Below are positions 50,273 to 57,455 of a stretch of 57,455 bases of DNA, in pieces. This DNA comes from Ignavibacteriota bacterium (GTDB lineage: Bacteria; Bacteroidota; Ignavibacteria; Tepidaquicellales; Tepidaquicellaceae). The translations under genes were made by a program, and so were the position numbers. The DNA is taken from NCBI GenBank assembly GCA_020437545.1, contig JAGQWH010000006.1, positions 1 through 57,455 of the forward strand, in the 5' to 3' direction. The notes under the pieces are model-generated. The model was not told where the DNA came from and did no database searches. It saw only the letters and a list, made by a program, of their open reading frames with translations. Each line of letters begins with the position of its first letter. Positions within the stretch are counted from its first letter, which is position 1.

Positions 50273-51103
50273 CTATTTAGTTACTACATAGTTTTTTGTG
50301 ATCTTCTTAGTCAGATAATCAAACGCTTCCTGAGGAGAGTTCACAAATTTAAATAATTTCAGATCTTCCGGTGAGATCACGTTTGTTTCCACTAAACCTT
50401 TCATGTTTATTATCTTATCCCAGAATTCTTTTCCATAAATTACAACAGTTATTTTCTTTCTTAACTTTTTTGTCTGTACAAGAGTAAGCACTTCCATAAG
50501 TTCATCCAATGTACCAAACCCTCCCGGCATTATTATCAGAGCTTTAGCAAGATACGCAAACCAGAATTTTCTCATGAAGAAGTAATGAAATTCAACATTT
50601 AACTCAGGAGTAATGTAAGGATTCGGATATTGCTCAAATGGTAATGAAATATTCAAACCCATAGATAATCCCTTTGCCTTATATGCTCCTTTGTTTGCAG
50701 CTTCCATTATACCCGGACCGCCTCCCGAACACACAACAAACTTATTAGGCTTATCAAGATTCATTGCCCATTTTGTAAGCATATATGCGAGCTCAACTGT
50801 CTCTTCATAATATCTTGACATATGAAGATCCATTTCAGCACTTTTTAATTCCTTGTTTAATTTGGGATCATTCTTTGCCGTTGCTTTGATCTTTTTCTTT
50901 ATTGCATTCAGATTTGTCTTTGCCTTCTTTTCAGGTAATGTCCTTGCCGAACCGAAAAATACTATCGTATGGAATATCTTATTTCTTCTGAATCTCTCCA
51001 TTGGCTCATGGTATTCAGTAAGTATCCTGATGTTTCTTGCAGATGGTGAATTTAAAAATTTCAGATCATGATACGCCTTGGGTGACTTGTTTAAAAACTT
51101 CAT
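50273..51103 (-). CDS. LOG-family (TIGR00730-type) nucleotide-processing protein
   Basis: The 276-residue protein has Val-Cys-Ser-Gly-Gly-Gly-Pro-Gly-Ile-Met-Glu-Ala-Ala near residue 124 and Pro-Gly-Gly-Phe-Gly-Thr-Leu-Asp-Glu near 192. These are the LOG/lysine-decarboxylase-like motifs, which hydrolyse nucleoside monophosphates. It has a 60-residue N-terminal extension relative to the short family members. Substrate is not determined. It overlaps no gene but is close to yicC (12 nt). Confidence 0.88.
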   Translation of the reverse strand: MKFLNKSPKAYHDLKFLNSPSARNIRILTEYHEPMERFRRNKIFHTIVFFGSARTLPEKKAKTNLNAIKKKIKATAKNDPKLNKELKSAEMDLHMSRYYEETVELAYMLTKWAMNLDKPNKFVVCSGGGPGIMEAANKGAYKAKGLSMGLNISLPFEQYPNPYITPELNVEFHYFFMRKFWFAYLAKALIIMPGGFGTLDELMEVLTLVQTKKLRKKITVVIYGKEFWDKIINMKGLVETNVISPEDLKLFKFVNSPQEAFDYLTKKITKNYVVTK

Positions 51104-51165
51104 TCAGTGTGTTTGATTATTAATTTTCGGATTTGCTATAATTAAATCTCTTAATTTCAGATTCA

Positions 51166-51228
51166 AAACTTTTAACTTTCAACTTTCAACTTTCAACTTT
51201 TAACTTTCAACTTTCAACTTTCAACTTC
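51166..51228. repeat. Heptamer array (AACTTTC/AACTTTT)
   Basis: Nine units between the LOG gene and the SDR gene. The terminal TCA gives the TGA stop of the SDR gene. Confidence 0.9.
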
Positions 51229-51961
51229 ACAAACTTCTTCCCCCGTCAACAACTATCATCTGTCCCGTAATATAATTATTCTCCAGTGCAAGATATCTTA
51301 AAATTGAAGTAATATCTTCTGAAACTGCAAATCGTTTCATCGGATATTTTTTTCTCTCACTATGATCCACAGTTTTATTTTCATCATTTCTGATTAAAAC
51401 TGTGCCGGGAGCTATTGCATTTACAAGAATGTAAGGTGCAAGTTTTTTGCCCAGCTGCTGTGTCAGTTTATGAACACCTGTCTTTGATATTGAATAAGGT
51501 ATATAACCTGTCCAGTTTTCTATCGCGCCGAGAGATGCAATGTTAATGATCCTTCCGGTTTCTTTTTTATTCTTCAGCATTATCTTTGCTGCTTCCTGAC
51601 AACAGAAGAATAAACTCTTAATATTTGTTTCAATAAATTTATCAAAGAAAGACTCCGTTGTTTCAGTAAACTCTGTCCGTTCAAATATTGCTGCATTATT
51701 AACAAGCAGATCAAGGCGATTATATTTTTTTCTTATCTTATCAAAAACTTCAGTAATATTCTTTACTTTTGTAAGATCGCATTTATATGCAATTGCATCC
51801 GAGCCGGTTTTCCTGATCTCTGAAAGAGCATTATTTACAACTTCCTTACTGCTCTTATTGTAAGTAAAAATCACATCAAATCCGGATCTCCCTAATTCAA
51901 GACAAATATCTTTTCCCAACCTTCTGGCACCACCCGTCACTAAAGCAATTTTCCGACTCAT
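51227..51961 (-). CDS. Short-chain dehydrogenase/reductase, FabG or pteridine-reductase-like
   Basis: The 244-residue protein has Thr-Gly-Gly-Ala-Arg-Arg-Leu-Gly near residue 8. The Arg-Arg here and Asn-Lys-Ser-Ser after the second strand favour NADPH. It has Asn-Asn-Ala-Ala near 90, Ile-Ala-Ser-Leu-Gly near 143 and Tyr-Ser-Ile-Ser-Lys near 157. It ends Ile-Val-Val-Asp-Gly-Gly, as FabG-type enzymes do. Substrate is not known. It precedes the LOG gene on the same strand. Confidence 0.87.
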   Translation of the reverse strand: MSRKIALVTGGARRLGKDICLELGRSGFDVIFTYNKSSKEVVNNALSEIRKTGSDAIAYKCDLTKVKNITEVFDKIRKKYNRLDLLVNNAAIFERTEFTETTESFFDKFIETNIKSLFFCCQEAAKIMLKNKKETGRIINIASLGAIENWTGYIPYSISKTGVHKLTQQLGKKLAPYILVNAIAPGTVLIRNDENKTVDHSERKKYPMKRFAVSEDITSILRYLALENNYITGQMIVVDGGRSL

Positions 51962-52025
51962 TTTATGGATAACTTAAAAATTTTCTGTCTTATTTTTTAA
52001 ATGTCAATTATATAAAGAATAACTA

Positions 52026-52057
52026 AACATTTAACATTGAACATTGAACATTGAAAA
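52026..52057. repeat. Short heptamer array (AACATTG) beside tRNA-Arg
   Basis: Four units of AACATTG between the SDR start and the tRNA 3' end. Confidence 0.75.
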
Positions 52058-52059
52058 TG

Positions 52060-52133
52060 TGCCCTTGGGATGACTCGAACATCCGACAAGCAGTTTAGGA
52101 AACTGCTGCTCTATCCACCTGAGCTACAAGGGC
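52060..52133 (-). tRNA. tRNA-Arg (anticodon CCU)
   Basis: A 74-nt cloverleaf read on the minus strand. The acceptor GCCCTTG pairs with CAAGGGC; the D arm is TAGCTCAGGTGGATAGAGC; the anticodon loop TTCCTAA has CCT; the T arm carries GTTCGAGTC. CCA is not encoded. It reads AGG codons. Confidence 0.95.
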
Positions 52134-52268
52134 GATTTAAGCATTAACAAGGAAAATACTAAAGCTAAACGAGAAATTCAGTGATAATTTGAATAATGGA
52201 AGTATTCTAATAATTTAATGTTTTATCTATGATTCAGAAGTTAAAATTGTGGTAATTAAAAGAATGGA

Positions 52269-52685
52269 TCATTGCTGATCTGCGGTTTTAATTGCAAGCA
52301 AATGCCATGTAACACCGATTGCAATTACCAGTAGTAAGATTCTTACATATAATATTTCAGTTGCATAAAACATTGAAAATAAAATTCCTGCCCATAAAAA
52401 ACTTATGGAAAACATTTTGGATTTCTTTGTCATACCTCTTCCCGAACTGTAATCCGATAAATATTTTCCGAATAATTTATTGCTGTGAAGCCATTTATAA
52501 AATTTTTCGGAACTTCTGGCAAAACACCAGGCAGCAAGCAGAAGAAATATAGTTGTTGGCAGTAAAGGGAGAAACATTCCGGCTATTCCTATTCCGGTAA
52601 GTAAGAATCCGCTTATAATTAAAACCCATCTTAAAAATGGATTTGAACTGATTTTGAGTTCATTTTTATCAACTTTGTTAACCAT
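52269..52685 (-). CDS. ybaN: DUF454 (YbaN-family) inner-membrane protein
   Basis: Start at the ATG at 52685. The product of 138 residues has Gly-Met-Phe-Leu-Pro-Leu-Leu-Pro-Thr-Thr-Ile-Phe-Leu-Leu and Trp-Cys-Phe-Ala-Arg-Ser-Ser-Glu-Lys-Phe, the DUF454 signature. It has about four membrane segments. Function unknown. A TATCTTTG box lies three nt before the ATG. Confidence 0.9.
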   Translation of the reverse strand: MVNKVDKNELKISSNPFLRWVLIISGFLLTGIGIAGMFLPLLPTTIFLLLAAWCFARSSEKFYKWLHSNKLFGKYLSDYSSGRGMTKKSKMFSISFLWAGILFSMFYATEILYVRILLLVIAIGVTWHLLAIKTADQQ

Positions 52686-52688
52686 TTG

Positions 52689-52696
52689 CAAAGATA
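52689..52696 (-). promoter_or_regulatory. Candidate -7 box for ybaN, almost leaderless
   Basis: On the minus strand TATCTTTG is followed by CAA and then ATG. Same spacing as the hutH case. Confidence 0.4.
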
Positions 52697-52803
52697 TAAA
52701 TCTTATTCAAGATGTTAAATATAAAAATTCCAATATTGCAAATTTATTTTCTAAAACAGACCTGACTTCTATAAAAAATAAAAAACACATCTGAAGTCTT
52801 ATG

Positions 52804-53229
52804 CTAATTCGATTCAGTATATTTTTTAAAGTTATCTAATATAGCCTGCCAGCCTGTTCTCTGAAGTTCAACTGAATTTGTTGTTTCAGCATCAAATATT
52901 TCCGTTATGTTTGTTTTACCATTTTCATCTTCAAATTCCACTTTTACTTTCCGGATGTCTCCCAGAGAATACTCTATGAGTTTATTTGGTACTACTTTAT
53001 CATAGATCCCCTCAAAATCAAATCCGAAACTTCCGTCTTTAGCTTCCATTCTTGACAAAAACTTTCCCCCTGTCCTCAGATCATTCTCGGCTTTAGTTGT
53101 ATGCCAGTCATCTGAAGCATTGTTCCATTTTACAATATGTTCGGGATTTGTCCACATTTCCCAGACTTTTTCCACCGGTGAATTTACTGTAGCCTTAACT
53201 GTAATTTTAATTTTATTGTCTTGTTCCAT
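52804..53229 (-). CDS. SRPBCC (AHSA1-like) domain protein
   Basis: The 141-residue protein has Val-Asn-Ser-Pro-Val-Glu-Lys-Val-Trp-Glu-Met-Trp-Thr-Asn-Pro-Glu-His, then Trp-Asn-Asn-Ala-Ser-Asp-Asp-Trp-His and, near the C-terminus, Gln-Arg-Thr-Gly-Trp-Gln-Ala-Ile-Leu-Asp-Asn-Phe-Lys. It is a START-like fold that binds hydrophobic ligands. It is 12 nt downstream of the VOC gene, so the two are cotranscribed. Such SRPBCC-VOC pairs are common and of uncertain function. Confidence 0.88.
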   Translation of the reverse strand: MEQDNKIKITVKATVNSPVEKVWEMWTNPEHIVKWNNASDDWHTTKAENDLRTGGKFLSRMEAKDGSFGFDFEGIYDKVVPNKLIEYSLGDIRKVKVEFEDENGKTNITEIFDAETTNSVELQRTGWQAILDNFKKYTESN

Positions 53230-53241
53230 TTTTTATTATTT

Positions 53242-53679
53242 TTATTTTTTAGGACAGTTAAACATCCACTGAACTCCGAATTTATCCGTGCAGCTGCCGA
53301 AGTATGCACCCCAGAACATTTCCTGAAGCTCCATGGTTACTTTACCTCCGGCTGACAATGCATCAAATAGTTTTTTAGTCTCTTCCTTCGTATCGGGTTC
53401 GAGATTTATGTAAATGTTATTACCGAATTGTACATTAAAACCCATTGATTCGGGAGCATCCGTGCCCATAAGTATGTGTCCCCCGGGAAGCTCCAGTTCA
53501 ATGTGCATAATAAGATCCTTATCTTCTTCCGGGACCGGAGGCATCCCTTCCTGTTCGGGAATGTCTCTGAACCTTGCCACACCGCCACCGCAGAATTCAC
53601 CTCCAAATACTGACCTGTAAAATTCGAATGCTTCTTCTGTATTGCGCGGAAAGTTTAAATATGTGCTTACTCTTGACAT
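53242..53679 (-). CDS. VOC-superfamily (PhnB/3-demethylubiquinone-like) protein
   Basis: The 145-residue protein starts Arg-Val-Ser-Thr-Tyr-Leu-Asn-Phe and has Thr-Glu-Glu-Ala-Phe-Glu-Phe-Tyr-Arg-Ser-Val-Phe-Gly, then Met-His-Ile-Glu-Leu and Trp-Gly-Ala-Tyr-Phe-Gly-Ser-Cys-Thr-Asp-Lys-Phe-Gly-Val-Gln-Trp-Met. This is the PhnB-like VOC fold. Ligand unknown. Upstream of the SRPBCC gene in the same operon. Confidence 0.88.
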   Translation of the reverse strand: MSRVSTYLNFPRNTEEAFEFYRSVFGGEFCGGGVARFRDIPEQEGMPPVPEEDKDLIMHIELELPGGHILMGTDAPESMGFNVQFGNNIYINLEPDTKEETKKLFDALSAGGKVTMELQEMFWGAYFGSCTDKFGVQWMFNCPKK

Positions 53680-53797
53680 AATTCTTTTTTAAATTTTTTC
53701 AAATAATTATTAATAATAAATACTTTCAATCCTATTTATCTGTTTTGATAAGACATATCCGCAAACCATATAATCCGGAATAATATTTTTATTAATG

Positions 53798-53907
53798 CAA
53801 CTTTCAACTTTTAACTATTAACTTTCAACTTTTAACTTTTAACTTTCAACTTTTAACTTTCAACTTTTAACTTTTAACTTTTAACTTTTAACTTTTAACT
53901 TTTAACT
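53798..53907. repeat. Heptamer array (AACTTTT/AACTTTC) overlapping the SulP stop
   Basis: About 15 units. The last four residues of SulP (Gln-Val-Lys-Ser) and its TAA stop are read from repeat sequence. Confidence 0.9.
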
Positions 53908-55586
53908 TGTACACAATCCTGAACAGCATCATACACTGAATTATAATTCTTCACCGGAGGTAAATTTTCAAATGCACATATTCTGGTAGTCATGTTTTCA
54001 AACTGAGAATTTGCACGGGCGAGCATAAGTTTAATTCCCTTTGCCTTAAGCTCTTTTACAAGATGTTCAAGAGTATCGGCTGCCGTCACATCTATCATGT
54101 TTACTGATACGGCATTCATTATGACGAATTTTACTTTCTCGCTCTCATTGTCAATCATTTCCAGTATATGTGATTTCAGATAATCCGAATTAAAAAACAG
54201 CATAGCTGATTCTATCTTAAATACAACAATTCCGGGGATTCTGATCGCTTCCGGATTGTCATCGATATTCTGATATATTGAACTGCCCTTTAACTCTCCC
54301 TGTATGAATATTCTTGGATGTGATGCAAGTCTGATTAATCTCATCAGCGAAAGTCCTATAGCAATAAGTACCCCCGGCATCACCCCTATTACAATTACGC
54401 TAACAGATGTGATAATCGAAATAAAAAATTCGACTTTGCTTAGTTTTAATAGTTTCCGTGAATATTCCACGTCAAACAACCCAAGACAGGCAGAAATTAT
54501 TATTGCGCTAAGTACAGTAACAGGGAGTAAAGAAAGAAACCCGGTTAAAAAAAGAAGACATAACACAATTGCAATAGCAGCAAATACTGATACAAGCTGG
54601 GTTTTTCCGCCGGATGCATTATTTACAGCTGTCCTGGAATCCGCACCGCTGATAGCAAATCCATGTGATAATCCTGACATTACATCTGCAACTCCAAGGG
54701 CAATGAAATCTTTATTTGGGTTTATAGTATATCCGTTTCTTGAAGCAAAACTCTTATTTGTAAGCATCATGCTGCAGAAACTGATAAGCACAATTCCTGA
54801 TGATTCATATGCAAGTTTCAGAAAATTTACATTTTCAATCTTAGGAATACCCAATGTAGGCAAACCCGATGGAATGTCTCCTACTAAAACAATACCCTTA
54901 TCATCTTTGAAGATCATTATAATTGCTATACCTATTATCACTGAGATCAAAGGAGCCGGCAATCTGGGAGTAAACTTTTTGAGAAGTAATATTATAATGA
55001 AAGATCCTCCGCCTATCATTAAAGTATAAGTATTTGTTAATTCCAACTTTGAAAAAAATTCAAAAAGTGTTTCAAAAAATTCTTTCGAGACAAGATCATA
55101 TCCGAAAAGCTTTCCCATTTGTCCGAGTATAATACTTATAGCAAGTCCGTTCAAATAACCGGTCAATATCGGTTTGGACAAAAAATTGGCTATCATTCCC
55201 ATCTTGAATAATCCTCCGACTATACAAAGTCCTCCCACCATTAAAGCTACCATAATACATAATGCGTAATACTGATCCGAACCGGCTGCCGCTAGCGGCG
55301 CTACCATTGTTGCTACAAGCAAACATGTAGCTGAGTCAGGTCCCATGATCAGCTGTCTTGAGGAACCCATAAGAGCATATGCTATCATCGGTAATATGCT
55401 TGAATATAATCCTGCCTGAGGAGGAAGACCTATAATTGCTGAATATGCAATTCCGATCGGAAGCACAATTGCTGCTACTGACAAACCTGCAAAAATATCT
55501 TTTACCAGATATTCCTTTTTATAGGTTTTTGTGAGATTTAGTCCCGGAAATATGCTGATTAATTTTTCTGAAAACGAATGGTTCAA
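53895..55586 (-). CDS. SulP-family anion transporter with STAS domain
   Basis: The 563-residue protein begins with a TTG. It has about 12 membrane segments, including Gly-Leu-Ser-Val-Ala-Ala-Ile-Val-Leu-Pro-Ile-Gly-Ile-Ala-Tyr-Ser near residue 34 and Met-Gly-Pro-Asp-Ser-Ala-Thr near 82. The C-terminal STAS domain (residues about 435-555) carries Val-Ile-Met-Asn-Ala-Val-Ser-Val-Asn-Met-Ile-Asp and Asp-Thr-Leu-Glu-His-Leu. It moves sulfate, bicarbonate or another anion. No carbonic anhydrase or sulfate gene lies beside it. Its last residues come from the adjoining array. Confidence 0.92.
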   Translation of the reverse strand: MNHSFSEKLISIFPGLNLTKTYKKEYLVKDIFAGLSVAAIVLPIGIAYSAIIGLPPQAGLYSSILPMIAYALMGSSRQLIMGPDSATCLLVATMVAPLAAAGSDQYYALCIMVALMVGGLCIVGGLFKMGMIANFLSKPILTGYLNGLAISIILGQMGKLFGYDLVSKEFFETLFEFFSKLELTNTYTLMIGGGSFIIILLLKKFTPRLPAPLISVIIGIAIIMIFKDDKGIVLVGDIPSGLPTLGIPKIENVNFLKLAYESSGIVLISFCSMMLTNKSFASRNGYTINPNKDFIALGVADVMSGLSHGFAISGADSRTAVNNASGGKTQLVSVFAAIAIVLCLLFLTGFLSLLPVTVLSAIIISACLGLFDVEYSRKLLKLSKVEFFISIITSVSVIVIGVMPGVLIAIGLSLMRLIRLASHPRIFIQGELKGSSIYQNIDDNPEAIRIPGIVVFKIESAMLFFNSDYLKSHILEMIDNESEKVKFVIMNAVSVNMIDVTAADTLEHLVKELKAKGIKLMLARANSQFENMTTRICAFENLPPVKNYNSVYDAVQDCVQVKS

Positions 55587-55681
55587 ATAATTTTTTTTAG
55601 TAGTTTAATAATTTTTAAAATGAGTATTCAAATTAAAAATTTCAATTGAATTATCTGATCTATAGAACCTTAAATTCAATA

Positions 55682-56016
55682 CTGTCCAAAACATTTTCAA
55701 ATAAGTAAAAAAGCTTTAATAATAAATGCTAATCTATGTTTTTATCTGTTCAAATTTTTGAACCCGCCTGTGATAAATTGCCGAAAGAAATTCAGAGTAT
55801 TGGCGAACAGCAAAAATTTCCTGTTTGAGCCGACCGTCAGTGTTTTTCTGACGGTCGGTGAGTTGAAATTTTTGCCGCCAATACGAATGAATTTCCGGCA
55901 ATTTATTACCAGCGGGCGATTTTTCTTTGTTTCTTTCTTTTGATCGTTCAAAAGAAAGAAAGTAATTCTGAGTATGGTTGAAATCTGTTCAAAATTTAAT
56001 AAATCGTTTTGGACAG
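55682..56016. mobile_element. MITE-like element, copy 2, with intact terminal inverted repeats
   Basis: The ends CTGTCCAAAAC (55682-55692) and GTTTTGGACAG (56006-56016) are perfect inverted repeats. The flanks match 1102-1316 closely, including AATAAATGCTAATCTAT and the palindrome near 55931-55957. The centre holds a 154-nt imperfect palindrome absent from copy 1. No transposase gene is present. Confidence 0.7.
55764..55917. repeat. 154-nt imperfect palindrome within copy 2
   Basis: Outer arms CCCGC...GCGGG, then ATAAATTGCCG/CGGCAATTTAT, TATTGGCG/CGCCAATA, AAAAATTTC/GAAATTTTT, and apex CCGACCGTCAG/CTGACGGTCGG with a 7-nt loop. Both strands encode similar short peptides, as expected of a palindrome. 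It would fold as a very long hairpin in RNA or single-stranded DNA. Confidence 0.8.
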
Positions 56017-56145
56017 AGTTGAAAGTATTCAGAAGAAAGCCCGATTAATTCCTTTAAATTAAAACAAAACAGAATTACATTAACAAATCAAATTATATTC
56101 GTTAATCAGAATTCACTCCATATTTTTTAAATAAAAAAAATCACA

Positions 56146-56673
56146 ATGTTAAACTCAATTAGATCCTACCTTACTATTTCTTTATCTGTATTATTATTTG
56201 CAATACTATTCAGCTGCGGATCCAAAAGTCAGAAAGCCGAAGCAATACTCGAGCCAAAATCAGGCAGCAATGTGAAAGGAAAGATCACATTCACAAAAGA
56301 AGGTAACACTATGAAAGTTGTCGCTGACATCGAAGGACTGACACCGGGTGATCACGGATTTCACATTCATGAAAAAGGTGACTGCAGCGCGCCTGACGGC
56401 TCCTCAGCAGGCGGACATTTCAATCCGAAATCAATGATGCATGCGGGACCTGACTCACCCGAAAGACACGAAGGTGATCTTGGAAACATTACGGCAGATG
56501 CTTCAGGTAAAGCACATCTTGATATCACGGATTCTATCCTGACTTTCGATGGTGAGAGTTCAATACTCGGTAAGAGTGTAATTGTACATGAAAAAGCAGA
56601 TGACCTGACCACCCAGCCGACAGGTAATGCTGGAGGAAGAGTAGCTTGCGGGATCATAAATTTAGTAAATTGA
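56146..56673 (+). CDS. sodC: Cu/Zn superoxide dismutase lipoprotein
   Basis: The 175-residue protein has a lipoprotein signal ending Ala-Ile-Leu-Phe-Ser-Cys (Cys24). Metal sites: Gly-Phe-His-Ile-His-Glu near residue 72, Gly-Gly-His-Phe-Asn-Pro near 89, His-Ala-Gly-Pro near 98, Arg-His-Glu-Gly-Asp-Leu-Gly-Asn near 106 and Val-Ile-Val-His-Glu-Lys near 144. Gly-Asn-Ala-Gly-Gly-Arg-Val-Ala-Cys-Gly-Ile-Ile closes the fold. It removes superoxide in the envelope. The MITE-like element ends about 130 nt upstream. Confidence 0.95.
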   Translation: MLNSIRSYLTISLSVLLFAILFSCGSKSQKAEAILEPKSGSNVKGKITFTKEGNTMKVVADIEGLTPGDHGFHIHEKGDCSAPDGSSAGGHFNPKSMMHAGPDSPERHEGDLGNITADASGKAHLDITDSILTFDGESSILGKSVIVHEKADDLTTQPTGNAGGRVACGIINLVN

Positions 56674-56906
56674 TCTGGTTAAGCAGGAGAGTCTGGAAAG
56701 ATGGTGAAACATAATCCTGTCTAAAAATTCTGTCATACCCGCGAAAGGGGGTATCCTTGAATCTGAAGGATGAGTCAAGGTTTATTGTATATTGGAAAGT
56801 TGAAATCTGATCACCCCGGTTGTGTCAGAGGTATCTGTTGTCTTCTATAAAAAACTCTTCTTTCATCTGAATTATGTTCTCAGATAAAGTTTTAAAATTT
56901 AATTGG
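56674..56906. repeat. Spacer with two REP-like hairpins
   Basis: ATACCC/GGGTAT (56735-56754) and CCTTGA/TCAAGG (56755-56780) lie back to back in text that resembles the TGTCATACCCGCG extragenic repeat. No gene seen. Confidence 0.5.
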
Positions 56907-57284
56907 TTATAAAAAATCGTAATCCAGTATTCTTTTATCATAAGTTAATAAAGGAATGTTTTTAATTATTGAAGTTGAGGCTATTAATTGATCTGCAGGG
57001 TCTTTATGGAAATTTTTCAATTTTGATGAATGAAGGATAATTTCTTTGTCAAGATTTATAACTTTTAATCCCGGATATCTTAATGCTTCTTCAATCCATT
57101 CAGATAAAGAAACCTTAAATTCTATTCTTCCTTTCTCTACAAGTTTCGTTACTTCCCAGATTGAAATAATGGAAATACAAAGTCCATCTTCTTCTTTACT
57201 CTTTATAAATTCCAGTACTTTCTCTGATAGTTTTGAAATATCAGAAACCCACCAGATCCATATATGTGTATCCTATAATACCAT
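56907..57284 (-). pseudogene. VapC-type PIN-domain toxin with a nonsense codon at codon 4
   Basis: The minus-strand frame starts at an ATG at 57284 and reads Met-Val-Leu-stop-Asp-Thr-His-Ile-Trp-Ile-Trp-Trp, where the TAG lies at 57273-57275. Intact relatives start Met-Ile-Leu-Leu-Asp-Thr-His, so one codon is changed. The rest is uninterrupted for 121 codons: Ser-Ile-Trp-Glu-Val-Thr-Lys, Asp-Pro-Ala-Asp-Gln-Leu-Ile-Ala-Ser and Leu-Leu-Thr-Tyr-Asp-Lys-Arg-Ile. The PIN acidic residues are all present. It is probably silenced unless a later start or read-through occurs. Confidence 0.8.
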
Positions 57285-57286
57285 AA

Positions 57287-57455
57287 TTATTTCAATACTT
57301 CCCAGTCATCCACTGCAACAGGCTTATACGGATCTTCATATTTAATTAATTTATCTCGTAAAATGTAATTTTTGTTTTCATTTTTTTTATTAAGAGATAC
57401 TTCTATTTCTACTTCCATTCCATTTTCAAATGGAACATTTTCAATTTCTATTTTA
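57287..57455 (-). CDS. Antitoxin partner of the PIN-domain gene, N-terminus beyond the right edge
   Basis: The frame is open from the right edge to a TAA at 57287-57289, two nt before the toxin ATG. The visible 55 residues are acidic and Lys-rich (Glu-Val-Glu-Ile-Glu-Val-Ser-Leu-Asn-Lys-Lys) and end Asp-Pro-Tyr-Lys-Pro-Val-Ala-Val-Asp-Asp-Trp-Glu-Val-Leu-Lys. This tail (Pro-x-x-x-x-Asp-Asp-Trp) is common in DUF2281-type or similar antitoxins of PIN modules. Family assignment is by context. Confidence 0.6.
   Translation of the reverse strand, partial: KIEIENVPFENGMEVEIEVSLNKKNENKNYILRDKLIKYEDPYKPVAVDDWEVLK

Noticed and set aside
55742..55951. Short frames on both strands inside the MITE-like copy 2
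   Set aside because: The two strands give similar peptides because the DNA is a palindrome; neither has a conserved domain.
1..57455. Prophage or plasmid region
   Set aside because: No integrase, capsid, tail, relaxase or partition genes were seen; the gene content is ordinary chromosomal with scattered small elements.

Overview
The window looks like a chromosomal segment of an Ignavibacteria-type bacterium, or a close relative in the Bacteroidota/Chlorobiota group. The evidence is two secreted proteins ending in type IX secretion sorting domains of the Tyr-Pro-Asn-Pro-Phe-Asn-Pro type, a DUF3078 outer-membrane protein, a TonB-dependent receptor, TAnnTTTG promoter boxes, AT-rich spacers and few Shine-Dalgarno sites. 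It has no phage or plasmid backbone, no rRNA operon and no CRISPR array. Two tRNAs are present, tRNA-Phe(GAA) and tRNA-Arg(CCU).

Layout. 1-3.7 kb: a secreted BNR-repeat protein running off the left edge, tRNA-Phe, a sulfotransferase and MenA. 3.7-6.4 kb: on the minus strand, a cassette of a ubiquitin-like protein, an E1-like activating enzyme and a membrane protein with a RING-type zinc finger. 6.6-16.2 kb: mostly secreted proteins (NHL propeller, sortilin-like propeller, dockerin-like protein, sphingomyelinase-like phosphoesterase, DUF3078). 16.5-27 kb: rpiA, an M42 peptidase, an SDR enzyme, a broken RelE/ParE module, two kynurenine-pathway genes (3-hydroxyanthranilate dioxygenase and ACMSD) separated by a four-helix-bundle (S23) gene, guaB, an M23 peptidase, a lipoprotein and a HerA-like ATPase. 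27.4-33 kb: a response regulator directly upstream of a trimeric [FeFe]-hydrogenase, then a sensor kinase. 33-44.7 kb: an EamA transporter, a TonB receptor with a Crp/Fnr-like operator, hicBA, hutH, YihY, a SpoIIE-type phosphatase, an M48 protease and two secreted proteins. 44.7-52 kb: housekeeping genes on the minus strand (dnaB, a type-4 uracil-DNA glycosylase, coaBC, rpoZ, gmk, yicC, a LOG protein and an SDR). 52-57.5 kb: ybaN, an SRPBCC and a VOC protein, a SulP transporter, sodC and a VapC-type module with a nonsense codon.

Three features stand out. First, the ubiquitin-like/E1/RING cassette: the RING reading frame lies in the same frame as the E1 and is separated from it by one UAA, with no AUG, GUG or UUG before its zinc finger. 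Second, arrays of 7-, 8- and 9-base tandem repeats fill many intergenic gaps and repeatedly supply the stop codon of the adjacent gene. In one case, rpiA, they occupy the place where the start codon should be. Third, two elements with matching terminal inverted repeats lie at opposite ends of the window.

All calls come from reading the sequence and from knowledge of the protein families. No searches were run.
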